From NCBI RefSeq assembly GCF_000025965.1, contig NC_006513.1, forward strand, positions 4,023,400 through 4,087,399: DNA of 64,000 nucleotides. The letters are read 5' to 3'. Origin of the DNA: Aromatoleum aromaticum EbN1 (GTDB lineage Bacteria; Pseudomonadota; Gammaproteobacteria; Burkholderiales; Rhodocyclaceae). Below, one piece after another: positions 49,234 to 57,716 of the stretch (the stretch's first letter is position 1; every line of letters starts with the position of its first letter). The translations under genes were made by a program, and so were the position numbers. The notes under the pieces were generated by a model. That model did no database searches, was not told the DNA's origin, and was given only the letters and a program-made list of their open reading frames with translations.

Positions 49234-49303
49234 GCCCCGCTGCAGGGCTTGCCGACGCGAGGCGGGCTCGGCGAGCATTCACCGGACGGCGGGAGGCCCG
49301 ATC

Positions 49304-50533
49304 ATGCAAAATTCACCACTGCACCACTTCGATTTCAGGTTCGTGCTGCTCGAAGGCATTCATGCCACTGCGGTCGAGACGCTCGGCACGAGCGGCTATT
49401 CGCGCGTTGATGCGCGTCCCGGTGCACTGACCGGCGACGACCTCATCCACGCGGTCGCCGACGCGGATTTCGTCGGCATCCGCTCGCGCACCCGGCTCAC
49501 CGAGGAAGTGCTGACGCACGCGCCGAAATTGCTCGGCATCGGCTGCTTCTGCATCGGCACGAACCAGGTCGACCTCGAGGCCGCGGCGCTGCTCGGCATC
49601 CCGGTATTCAACGCGCCGTTCTCGAATACCCGCAGCGTCGCCGAGCTGGTGCTCGCCGAGATCGTCATGCTGATGCGCGGCATTCCGGAGAAAAACGCGC
49701 TGCTGCATCGTGGCGGATGGATGAAAAGCGCGAGCAATTCGTGGGAGATCCGCGGCAAGACGCTCGGCATCGTCGGCTATGGCCATATCGGCACGCAGGT
49801 CGGCGTGCTCGCCGAGCACTTCGGCATGAAAGTCGTGTACCACGACATCGAGGCCAAGCTGTCGCTCGGCAACGCGCATCAGCTGGGGTCCCTCGAAGAC
49901 CTGCTGGCAGCGTCGGACGTCGTCAGCCTGCACGTCCCCGAAACCCCGGCGACGCGGAACATGATGGACGCGGCCCGCCTCGCCGCGATGAAGCCGGGCA
50001 GTTTCCTCATCAACGCGTCGCGCGGCACGGTCGTCGATATCGACGCCCTCGCCGATGCGCTCGGCTCCGGCCATGTGCTCGGTGCGGCAATCGACGTGTT
50101 CCCGGCCGAACCGAAGTCCAACGACGAGCCTTTCGTCTCGCCGCTGCTGCGCTTCGACAACGTCATCCTGACGCCGCACATCGGCGGCTCGACGGCCGAA
50201 GCGCAGGCGAACATCGGCCGCGAGGTCGCCGCCAAGCTCGCCCGCTATGCGAACAACGGATCGACAGTTTCTGCAGTGAATTTCCCCGAAGTGTCGCTGC
50301 CCGCGCACGAAGGCCAGTGCCGCGTGATGCACATCCACCACAACGTGCCGGGCATGCTCGCGCGCATCAACGAGCGGATTTCGAAAGCCGGGCTCAACAT
50401 CGTCGCGCAGTACCTGCAGACGACCCAGCACGTCGGCTACGTCGTCATCGACGTCGACGCCGAAGCGCGTCAGGTGGCGTTCGACGAACTCAACGCGATC
50501 GACGGGACGATACGCTGCCGACTGATCTGCTGA
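49304..50533 (+). CDS. serA: D-3-phosphoglycerate dehydrogenase SerA
   Basis: 409 residues, same length class as E. coli SerA, with an ACT domain at the C-terminus (about 335-409: CRVMHIHHNVPGMLARINERI). Substrate domain, then NAD-binding loop GIVGYGHIGTQVGVLAE, catalytic Arg in INASRGTVVD, and Glu-His pair with HIGGSTAEAQ. It catalyses the first step of serine synthesis; serine feedback through the ACT domain is expected. Monocistronic, ended by a clear terminator. Confidence 0.96.
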   Translation: MQNSPLHHFDFRFVLLEGIHATAVETLGTSGYSRVDARPGALTGDDLIHAVADADFVGIRSRTRLTEEVLTHAPKLLGIGCFCIGTNQVDLEAAALLGIPVFNAPFSNTRSVAELVLAEIVMLMRGIPEKNALLHRGGWMKSASNSWEIRGKTLGIVGYGHIGTQVGVLAEHFGMKVVYHDIEAKLSLGNAHQLGSLEDLLAASDVVSLHVPETPATRNMMDAARLAAMKPGSFLINASRGTVVDIDALADALGSGHVLGAAIDVFPAEPKSNDEPFVSPLLRFDNVILTPHIGGSTAEAQANIGREVAAKLARYANNGSTVSAVNFPEVSLPAHEGQCRVMHIHHNVPGMLARINERISKAGLNIVAQYLQTTQHVGYVVIDVDAEARQVAFDELNAIDGTIRCRLIC

Positions 50534-50576
50534 GTTTCCGTCGCATCAGTAAAACGCGAGCGCCAGCATCCCGGCC

Positions 50577-50607
50577 CCCCAGACGTCGATAACGATCTGG
50601 GGTTTTT
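50577..50607 (+). terminator. Rho-independent terminator of serA
   Basis: CCCCAGA/TCTGGGG stem, extended by CGT/ACG with one bulge, then TTTTT. Confidence 0.88.
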
Positions 50608-50631
50608 CGTACTGAATGAACGCCGCGATGC

Positions 50632-51291
50632 TCAGCGTCCCTTCGCCGGAGCGATGTTCTGGTTGAGGTGGAAGAGGTTGTCCGGGTCATAGGCCGCCTT
50701 CACCGCCGCGAGCCGCTCGTAGTTGGCGCCATAGTTTGCCGGCGCACGGTGATCGTCGTCGCCGGACATGAAGTTGACGTAGCCCCCCCTCGCCGCCCGA
50801 GTGGGGATGAACGGCAGCGGCGGCGCAATGTGCCAGCCGAAAAAGCAGCCGAGCTGCTCGGGCGCCGTCGCGATGAGCTCGCGGTAGCACTGCAGCACTG
50901 CAGCGGCATCGTCGAACTCGTAGAACAGCGGCCCGCCGACGATGTCGCCGACCTCGTGGAGCTGAAACTCGAAGCTGGTGACGACGCCGAAGTTGCCGCC
51001 GCCGCGCAAGGCCCAGAACAGGTCTTCGTGCTGGTAGTCGCTCACAGTGACCTGCCGGCCATCGGCGAGCACGACGTCGGCCGACAGCAGGCTGTCGATG
51101 GAGAGACCGACACCGCGGGCGGCATGGACCACGGCCATCACGTCGGCTGCGTCCGTGCACTGGATCACGGCGCGGGGCCTGTGGTCGTGCGTGGCGTTGT
51201 AGACGGCGCGCGCGTCGTCGTAGTCGGAATCGGCAGGGGTGATGACGCGACCGCGTACCGCTTCGGTCAGTGTCTTGATCGTGTCGCTCAT
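50632..51291 (-). pseudogene. Internally shortened berberine-bridge-type FAD oxidase
   Basis: 219 codons, open throughout, but less than half the about 460 residues usual for this family. The N-terminus ([33 protein letters not shown]) is normal. At residue 64-65 it jumps to [19 protein letters not shown], skipping the region with the FAD-attaching His (RGGGH) and the second FAD-binding half. A second jump near 163-166 goes from [10 protein letters not shown] to [11 protein letters not shown]. The end ([13 protein letters not shown]) is the normal BBE C-terminus. Without the flavin-linking segment it should not bind FAD as its relatives do. I call it a degenerate gene; a small novel protein is the alternative. 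Confidence 0.7.
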
Positions 51292-51451
51292 GGCGTGCTC
51301 CTCCGTTTCACCAAGGTGCGCAGAAGATGCGCCCTCGGGCGTTCCGGAAGCGTTCCCGACCTGCTCGGATTAGTTCTCCATAGCGGACGCTCGCCGAAGC
51401 ATGAAAGCCGACTGCACGCTGCGGCCCGGACCCGGTTTTGGCAAAGGGCGG

Positions 51452-51739
51452 TCAGTTGATCCGCCTGGGCCATTTTCGGGCAGTATGGAAGACGCGCAGA
51501 ACTTCCACGGTACCGCCTCGCACGCGATAAGGAAGGATGTACGGGAAACGGGTCACGACAAGTTCCCTCGTTCCGGTAATGCGGCCCGGGCGCCCCCTAT
51601 TGGGGTGATCCGCGAGCATTGCGGCACTGTTTCGCATGTGCCGAACGAACTCCGCCGCCACGCGCGGGTTGTCTTCCGCGATGTAGGCCGCTTCGTCGTC
51701 GAGGTTCTCCAGAGCACGGCGCAGCCACTTAACCGGCAT
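51452..51739 (-). CDS. ParE/RelE-type toxin
   Basis: 95 residues with the ParE-type pattern: VKWLRRALENLDDEAAYIAEDNP, then MLADHPNRGRPGR, TRELVVTRFPYILPYRV and the C-terminal VLRVFHTARKWP. All expected segments are present, so it is likely functional. The start overlaps the antitoxin stop by 11 bp. ParE members inhibit gyrase, RelE members cut mRNA; the R-x-F-H-x-A-R-K end fits either. Confidence 0.9.
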   Translation of the reverse strand: MPVKWLRRALENLDDEAAYIAEDNPRVAAEFVRHMRNSAAMLADHPNRGRPGRITGTRELVVTRFPYILPYRVRGGTVEVLRVFHTARKWPRRIN

Positions 51740-51965
51740 ACTTCCTCATGACCGCATCGACTTCATCGTCGGATGCGAAATCATTGCCATCCGCTTCCTT
51801 GAGCGCCTGTTGTATTTCACCGATTTGCCAGCTCTCAAGTTCAAGATATTGCCGAATGGCTTCGCCAGCCAGGTAAGACTTGGAGCGGTGGGTCGCGTCA
51901 GCCAGTCTGTCGAGCTGTTCCTTCATCTCCGCCGGAATGCGCAAGGTCAGTGTCGTGGTTTCCAT
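51729..51965 (-). CDS. Ribbon-helix-helix antitoxin (CopG/ParD-like)
   Basis: 78 residues. N-terminal RHH (TLTLRIPAEMKEQLDRLADATHRSKSYLAGEAIRQYLE) and an acidic tail ending DEVDAVMRKYAG. ATG 51965 (METTTLTLRIP) has AAGG upstream; an ATG at 51992 is possible but adds an unconserved MYMATQGTT. The antitoxin precedes and overlaps the toxin, as usual for type II modules. Sits between two internally deleted genes. Confidence 0.9.
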   Translation of the reverse strand: METTTLTLRIPAEMKEQLDRLADATHRSKSYLAGEAIRQYLELESWQIGEIQQALKEADGNDFASDDEVDAVMRKYAG

Positions 51966-52076
51966 CGTCGTACCTTGTGTTGCCATGTACACAACTGAAC
52001 GCTAGCACGAAAAATTGTGAGAAAAGCACTTTGAAAAACACATCGGGCACGGCCCGGATCGAGCACGACAAGGCGC

Positions 52077-53306
52077 TCAAGCCGGTGATCGCAGCGCGCG
52101 AAGCTCCAGCCAGCCAGCCCCTTGCGGGCGGGCGATCTCGACGGCACGGCGCAGCGAAGCGGCGGCGGCTTCCCTTTCCCCGCTGCGACAGGCCAGCTCG
52201 CCGTCGAGGCGCCACAGCTCGGCCTCGAGATAGCGCTGGCTGCAGCGCTGTGTCCACGAGAGCGCCTCGCGTGTGGCGGCGCGTACCGGGCGGAACTCGC
52301 CGAGCATGCCGCGCGCCCGGGCGAGCAGCACCGCCCGCATCGTCGGGGTGAGCACGGCCTCACTTCCGTCCGACGAGATCCCGGCGCGAACAGCTTCGAT
52401 GACGAAGAGTGGATTGCCTTCGGTCTCGCGCCAGAGTCGTGCCGCGAGCGTCGCAGTGGTGGCTTCGTCGAGTCGGTCGAGTGGCACGGTGGTCACTGCC
52501 TGGTCGTGGCCCAGGGCGTCGACGAGTCCGACGAGGGGATGATGCGATGGGATCTCCTCCCAGCGGACCGTACCGACGATCGGAGCAGGTCGATGACGGG
52601 ACCCGATCCCCTCGCCCGGTGCCACCCCGAGCTCGCGCTCGAGCACCTCCGCATAGCGGTGGTAGGCGCGCAGCGCCGCGGCTCGATCGCCAAGCGCGAG
52701 GTGTGCTGCCATCTGAAATCGAACGGCCGCTTCGTCGGTCGGCTCCAGACCGATGATGCGTTGGGTATGCCTGAGCGCAGCCTGGTGGTCGTTGCGCCTC
52801 GCGGCCTCTTCGGTCAGCCGCACGAGGACCCGATATGCCTCGGCGCGAAGTGTCGCTCGCTCATCAACGACACAGTCGTCATAACAGGCGGGAAGGAGAT
52901 CGCCCCCATAGAGGCGCGCGGCGAGCTCGAAATCGCCGGCCGCCACGGCATCCCGGAACCTCAGCACGTCGACCTCGCTCGGCCCGGTCGCGATCCACCG
53001 CACCGGCTCGTTGTCGATCTCGACGAACTCGCCGCTGTCCGGAAGGGCATGACGGAAGTCGTGGAGCAGCTTTCCGAGGTTCGTGCGCGCCTGCGCTTCG
53101 TCGGAGTCGGGCCAGAGCTCGAACGCGAGTCGTGAACGATGCTGCGGGTCGCGGCGCAACGCGATCAAGCCCAGAAACCGTTGCAGGCGAAGCGAATTGA
53201 AGGCGCGAAGACGCCGGCCGTCCAGGATGATCTCGACTGCACCAAGCAGTCGGACCTGTAAGCGCGTCGGCCGTTCGCCACCGATGCCGCTCGTGTCACT
53301 CGGCAT
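52077..53306 (-). pseudogene. BTAD/SARP-type transcriptional regulator with internal and C-terminal losses
   Basis: 409 codons, open. Residues about 16-110 form an OmpR-like SARP DNA-binding domain (LQVRLLGAVEIILDGRRLRA, SLRLQRFLGLIALRRD), and about 110-235 a bacterial transcriptional activation domain of helical repeats ending ERELGVAPGEG. Relatives of this type then carry a P-loop ATPase and long TPR region, about 1000 residues in all. Here no Walker A is present. The sequence jumps to pieces of the ATPase (HPLVGLVDALGHDQAVTT, WRETEGNPLFVIEAVRAG), then to a piece of the far C-terminus (ATREALSWTQRCSQRYLEAE), and stops early at RSPA. The DNA-binding part could still work. Function as a shortened regulator cannot be excluded. 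Confidence 0.65.
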
Positions 53307-53354
53307 AGGGGCCCTCTGGCTGCCGTCCCTTGGCCGGTCGCGGACCTTCCCGGC

Positions 53355-53561
53355 TCACGGGCTTTCGTTCTTCCCCTTGTCGTCCCGCCCGCCAGTTTCG
53401 CCGGTCTTCGGCGCGACCGGATCGCGCTTCGGCGACACGGCCGGCGGATCGCTCGCCGGGAAGCTTTCTTCGCTCGACTCGTCGATAAGATCCTCGACAT
53501 GCGAATCCTTCGGCTTATGCACCGAAGGATCGGTGCACGGCTGCTGTTCTGTGTCGGTCAT
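53355..53561 (-). CDS. Small acidic protein with ESFPASDPPA motif
   Basis: 68 residues, highly polar, probably disordered. The central segment ESSEESFPASDPPAVSP contains the motif SFPASDPPA, which recurs in small uncharacterised proteins of many proteobacteria, usually near stress genes. ATG 53561 has a near-perfect AAGGAG 9 nt upstream, which argues that it is translated. Cys9 is the only cysteine. It heads toward the BTAD gene on the same strand (48 bp). Function unknown. Confidence 0.75.
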   Translation of the reverse strand: MTDTEQQPCTDPSVHKPKDSHVEDLIDESSEESFPASDPPAVSPKRDPVAPKTGETGGRDDKGKNESP

Positions 53562-53662
53562 CGAGTTTTCTCCTTGTCGAATACGATCAGGGGCGTCCCC
53601 GTACGACGCCCGGTCGGCCGGGGGGTTCCAACTGCATGGCCACACCCGGCGGATGCCGGGGG

Positions 53663-54154
53663 TCAGGGACGTTCGTTCCCTTCAGTGTCGGTCCAGATTT
53701 CGATCTGGCGCAGTACCGAAAGCACGATCCACGTGATCACGGTCGCGGCGATCGCAACGCCGAAGCGCCCCAGCCCGATCGTCACGCCGATCGCAGACGT
53801 CATCCATATCCCCGCGGCGGTCGTCAGCCCGCGGATGTTGTTTTCCCTTTCGCGCTTCAGGATCGCGCCCGCGCCGAGGAAACCGATGCCGGTGACCAGC
53901 CCCTGGATGACGCGCGACAGGCCGGAACTGTCCATCCCTCCCTCCACCGCCGCGATGACGAACAGCGTCGAGCCGGCGGCGACGAGGATATGCGTGCGCA
54001 ATCCGGCAGCCTTTCCCGCACGTTCGCGCTGCATGCCGATGACGGCGCCGCACAGCAGCGCGACCATCAGGCGCAACATCGGCCTGACGAGTTCATGGAA
54101 CCCCCCCAGCCCGGCAGTGAGTTCGGCGAGAATCGTATCCAAGGCTGCCTCCAT
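53663..54154 (-). CDS. MgtC/SapB-family membrane protein
   Basis: 163 residues with four or five hydrophobic helices (LRLMVALLCGAVIGMQRE; LRTHILVAAGSTLFVIAAV; IGFLGAGAILKRE; TTAAGIWMTSAIGVTIGLG; FGVAIAATVITWIVLSVL). The motifs GAVIGMQRERAGKAAGLRTH and GFLGAGAI are signatures of the MgtC N-terminal domain. MgtC proteins act in survival at low Mg2+ and on ATP synthase control; this one lacks the soluble C-terminal domain of MgtC proper and resembles SapB/YhiD. ATG 54154 (MEAALDTILAEL). Confidence 0.88.
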   Translation of the reverse strand: MEAALDTILAELTAGLGGFHELVRPMLRLMVALLCGAVIGMQRERAGKAAGLRTHILVAAGSTLFVIAAVEGGMDSSGLSRVIQGLVTGIGFLGAGAILKRERENNIRGLTTAAGIWMTSAIGVTIGLGRFGVAIAATVITWIVLSVLRQIEIWTDTEGNERP

Positions 54155-54267
54155 GGCCCCGCGGATGCGCGGCGCCGGGAATGAGTGCAGCCCGCATGCA
54201 CGTGCCACGCATGAACCAGCAATTGCAGTGCCTCGGGCCGTTCTCGCCCGAACGCGTATTCAACGAC

Positions 54268-54831
54268 TCAACGCGACCGCAGCAGCGACGGCGGTTCCGG
54301 CTCGGGCGCACGTGGCGCCAGCTGCAGCGTGTCGCGCTCCGCCTCTCGCGCTTCCCGCGCCAGCGCCCGCAAGCACAGCGCGACGGTGCCGGCGAAGACC
54401 TCGTCGTACCACGGGAACGCGCCGCTCGCGGCGACGACGATGCCGTCGAGGCACACGCCCCCCGCGAGCAGCGTGTCGCCGGTGCACAGCAGGTGCGGGA
54501 ACTGGTGCTGCACGACTCGGCCGTCCCTGCCGGTCATCCAGCTCAGACGCGCCTTGGCGCAGGCGAACGCGGCGTAGTCGGCGTCCCACGCGGCGCGATC
54601 GCCGAACGCGTGCTCGTGCAGGATCGCCTCCTCGAACGACGCGGTGCCGGGCGGCCGGCACGGGTCCATGACGACGACGTGGAGAAAGCCGCTGCCGACG
54701 ACGCTGCGGTCGCGCATCGCGTGCTCGATCATCGGCGCTGCCAGCGCGATCGCGCGGCGGGCGGCGGCAGGCGTGAGGTAATGGCTGCCGGCGCCGGGGG
54801 CGGCAGGCACATCTTCATTCAGTGTCGTCAT
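54268..54831 (-). CDS. Hypothetical protein of unknown fold
   Basis: 187 residues, soluble. An N-terminal helical part (YLTPAAARRAIALAAPMIEHA) is followed by alpha/beta sequence with HVVVMDPCRPPG and DGIVVAASGAFPWYDEVFAG; the C-terminal 20 residues are Pro/Glu-rich. The general layout (LTPAAARRAI ... DGIVVAASG) recalls GlcG/HbpS heme-binding-like proteins, but I do not claim membership. In the minus-strand cluster, 54 bp after the ABC fusion gene. Confidence 0.5.
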   Translation of the reverse strand: MTTLNEDVPAAPGAGSHYLTPAAARRAIALAAPMIEHAMRDRSVVGSGFLHVVVMDPCRPPGTASFEEAILHEHAFGDRAAWDADYAAFACAKARLSWMTGRDGRVVQHQFPHLLCTGDTLLAGGVCLDGIVVAASGAFPWYDEVFAGTVALCLRALAREAREAERDTLQLAPRAPEPEPPSLLRSR

Positions 54832-54885
54832 GTCGGGCTGCTCCGGGGTGGGTTTCGGGGAAGCGCTGGGGCCGCCAGGTGGAGG

Positions 54886-57606
54886 TCATGGCGGCGGCTC
54901 GAGGGCCGGTGGCGCAGGCACATCGGTACGCCGTCCGGCAAGGTTCGCGATCACGGCGACGAGCTCGTCGGCATCGACCGGCTTCGCGATGCACACCTGG
55001 AACCCGGCTAGCATCGCGCGCATGCGGTGATCACCGCGATAGGCGCTCAGCGCGACCGCGGGCAGACGCTCGGCGAGGCCGAACCCGTGCTCGACCTCGA
55101 AGCGGCGCAGCTGCCGGATCACCTCGTAGCCGTCCTCCTCGTCGCCGAGCGCGACGTCGCAGACCAGGATGTCCGGCCAGCGGGAACGCGGCAGCGCGAA
55201 CAGCCCTTGGAGCGCCGCGGCGCCAGACGGGCTGGAACGCGACAACGCGCCGTGCCGGTTCAGCAGCGCCTCGAGCTGCGCACGTATTTCGGCGTTGTCA
55301 TCGACGACCAGCACGTTGATTCCTGAAATCGACGGCGCCGCGAGCGCCGGAGTGCCCGCGACAGGCTCTGCGCCGCCTTGCGCTGCGGCGGCCCCGATCG
55401 CTGTCGTCCCCCGCAGCGGAAACTCGACGACCGCCCGCACGTCCCCGTCCGGGTCGCGCCGCAGCTCGATCGTGCCGTGGTGCTGCTCGACGATCGCACG
55501 GATCCTCGTCAGGTCGAGCTGCGGGACCCCGGCGGCAGGTGGAGGCTCCGCGTCGGCCGTCTTCCCGGCGTGGATGAAGCTCACACGCAGGCGCTCGCCG
55601 ACGCGCTCGATGCGCCACTCGGCGCGACCGCCCGGCGGCGTGGAGGCGATCGCGTTCTCGGCCAGCGCCCACATCACCTGCTGCAGCAGCCCCGGATCGC
55701 CGGTGATGCGCACCGGATCGGCGGTGATCGTGCTGTAGAAGCCGATGCCGCGCGCATCGATCGCGGCGCGCAGGCCGTCGACGACGCCCGCGAGCAGCGC
55801 GACGAGGTTGATCTGCTGCGTCGCGAGACCGCGTTCGGCGCGCTCGACTTCCTGCTGCTGGCGCTGCAGCTGCCACAGCTGCGCGTAGATCCCGCCCTGG
55901 CGCAGCAGGTGGTCGTGCGAGCCGCGCTCGACGACGCGGCCATGTTCGAGCACGAGGATCTCGTCCGCGTCGACGACCGTCGACAGGCGGTGCGCGATGA
56001 TCAGCGTCGTGCGCGTCTTCGCCAGCCGGTCGAGCTCGTCCTGGATCGCCCGTTCGGAGCGCGTGTCGAGCGCCGACGTCGCTTCGTCGAACACCAGGAT
56101 CGGCGGATTCTTGAGGATCGCACGCGCAATCGCGATGCGCTGCTTTTCGCCCCCCGACAGCATCACTCCGCGTTCGCCGACTTCGGCGTCGTACTGGTTC
56201 GGCAACGCCGAGATGAAATCGTGCACGTGGGCGGCCTTCGCCGCGTCGATCACTTCGGCGAGCGAGACGCCGGGACGCCCGTAGGCGATGTTGTATGCGA
56301 CGGTGTCGTTGAACAGGATCGTGTCCTGCGGCACGATGCCGAGCGCCGCGCGCAGGCTGCGCAGCGAGACTTCGCGGATGTCCACACCGTCGATCAGGAT
56401 GCGTCCGCCGCCGACCTCGTAGAAGCGGAACAGCAGCCGCGCCAGCGTCGATTTGCCCGACCCGCTGCCGCCGACGACCGCCACTGTGCCGCCGGGAGAG
56501 ATCGTGAAGCTCACGTCCCACAGGATCTGCCGGTTCGGCTCGTAGCCGAAGTCGACGTGCTCGAAGCGCACCTCACCGCGCGAAACCGCGAGGTCCGCGG
56601 CCTGCGCCGCTTCGCCGATCTCGGGCTTCTGTTCGAGCAGGCGCAGCATCTTCTCGGCGTTGACCGCCGCATCACGCGTCTGGCGAAAGACGAAACCGAG
56701 CGAGTTCAGCGGCAGGCAGATCTGGATCACGTAGGCATTGACCAGCACCAGGTCGCCGATCGACATCGTGCCCTGCACGACGTTCTGCGCCGCCAACAGC
56801 ATCACGACGGCGACACCCACCGCGATGATCGCGCTCTGGCCGATGTGCAGCATCGACAACGCCTTCTGGTTCTTGACGCCGACGTCGACCCAGTCGTCGA
56901 GGATGGTGCCGAAGCGTCGCTGCTCGTAATGCTCGTTGGTGTAGTACTTGACTGTCTCTTGGTTCAGCAGGCTGTCGACGAGCCGGCCGTTGGCGCTCGA
57001 ATCGAGCTCGTTGAGCGCACGCTGGTAGATCGCCCGGCGCTCGGTGAACAGCACCGTGAAGCTCGTATACACAAGAAAGGTCGCGAGGATGACGCCGGTG
57101 AACCAGTCGCTGTAATTGAGCGTCATGATCACGATCACCGCGATGATCTCGATCATCGTCGGCAGGATCGTGAACAGCCCGACGCCGAGCAAAAACCCGA
57201 TGCCCGCCGTGCCGCGCTCGACGTCGCGCGTGACGCCGCCCATGCGGCGCCTGGCATGGAAACGCGAGCTGAGGCGGTGCAGGTGCTGGAATACGTCGAG
57301 GAGGAATCCCGACACCGTTTTCTGCGTGACGAGCACGAACACCACGTCGCGCACTTCGCTGAAGAACGTGCCGAGAAAGCGCAGCAGCGCGTAGCCGAGC
57401 AGCAGGAAAACCGGCAGGACGGCGACCGGTGCGGCGCCGAGGTTGTCGATGATCGCTTTCAGCGCCAGTGGCACCGCGACCACGGCGAGCTTCGCGAGGA
57501 CGACCAGGCCGAGCGCAGCGGCAGTGCGCTGCGGATAGCGAAGCACCGCTGCCGACAGCAGGCGCAGGACGAAGCCGCGCGTCGAGGGCGGCGAGGAAGC
57601 TCTCAT
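54886..57606 (-). CDS. ABC exporter fused to degenerate histidine-kinase ATPase and receiver domain
   Basis: 906 residues from ATG 57606 (MRASSPPSTRG). Six-helix exporter domain of Atm1/HlyB type (about 15-320). Complete NBD (about 345-580): Walker A GGSGSGKS 379-386, signature LSGGEKQR 483-490, Walker B ILVFDEAT 503-510, H-loop His539. Then comes an addition not found in normal exporters. Residues about 585-732 resemble a histidine-kinase ATPase (N-box-like QQVMWALAENAIASTPPGG with Asn651; VEFPLRG end) but lack a HisKA His, and the G-box position reads LDLTRIRAIVEQHHG, so the ATP lid glycines are lost. Residues about 763-890 are a receiver with VVDD (767-770), phospho-acceptor Asp817 and Lys875. 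A substrate cannot be read. Confidence 0.85.
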   Translation of the reverse strand: MRASSPPSTRGFVLRLLSAAVLRYPQRTAAALGLVVLAKLAVVAVPLALKAIIDNLGAAPVAVLPVFLLLGYALLRFLGTFFSEVRDVVFVLVTQKTVSGFLLDVFQHLHRLSSRFHARRRMGGVTRDVERGTAGIGFLLGVGLFTILPTMIEIIAVIVIMTLNYSDWFTGVILATFLVYTSFTVLFTERRAIYQRALNELDSSANGRLVDSLLNQETVKYYTNEHYEQRRFGTILDDWVDVGVKNQKALSMLHIGQSAIIAVGVAVVMLLAAQNVVQGTMSIGDLVLVNAYVIQICLPLNSLGFVFRQTRDAAVNAEKMLRLLEQKPEIGEAAQAADLAVSRGEVRFEHVDFGYEPNRQILWDVSFTISPGGTVAVVGGSGSGKSTLARLLFRFYEVGGGRILIDGVDIREVSLRSLRAALGIVPQDTILFNDTVAYNIAYGRPGVSLAEVIDAAKAAHVHDFISALPNQYDAEVGERGVMLSGGEKQRIAIARAILKNPPILVFDEATSALDTRSERAIQDELDRLAKTRTTLIIAHRLSTVVDADEILVLEHGRVVERGSHDHLLRQGGIYAQLWQLQRQQQEVERAERGLATQQINLVALLAGVVDGLRAAIDARGIGFYSTITADPVRITGDPGLLQQVMWALAENAIASTPPGGRAEWRIERVGERLRVSFIHAGKTADAEPPPAAGVPQLDLTRIRAIVEQHHGTIELRRDPDGDVRAVVEFPLRGTTAIGAAAAQGGAEPVAGTPALAAPSISGINVLVVDDNAEIRAQLEALLNRHGALSRSSPSGAAALQGLFALPRSRWPDILVCDVALGDEEDGYEVIRQLRRFEVEHGFGLAERLPAVALSAYRGDHRMRAMLAGFQVCIAKPVDADELVAVIANLAGRRTDVPAPPALEPPP

Positions 57607-57716
57607 CGGGGCGACGGTCCTGTGCTCGGCGCCCGCGCTGCGGGAGGCCGATCGTTCGGCAAAAAAACAGGGCCGGGGCGAAATCCGCCGCCGGCCCTGG
57701 CCTCTCATGCAGCGGA

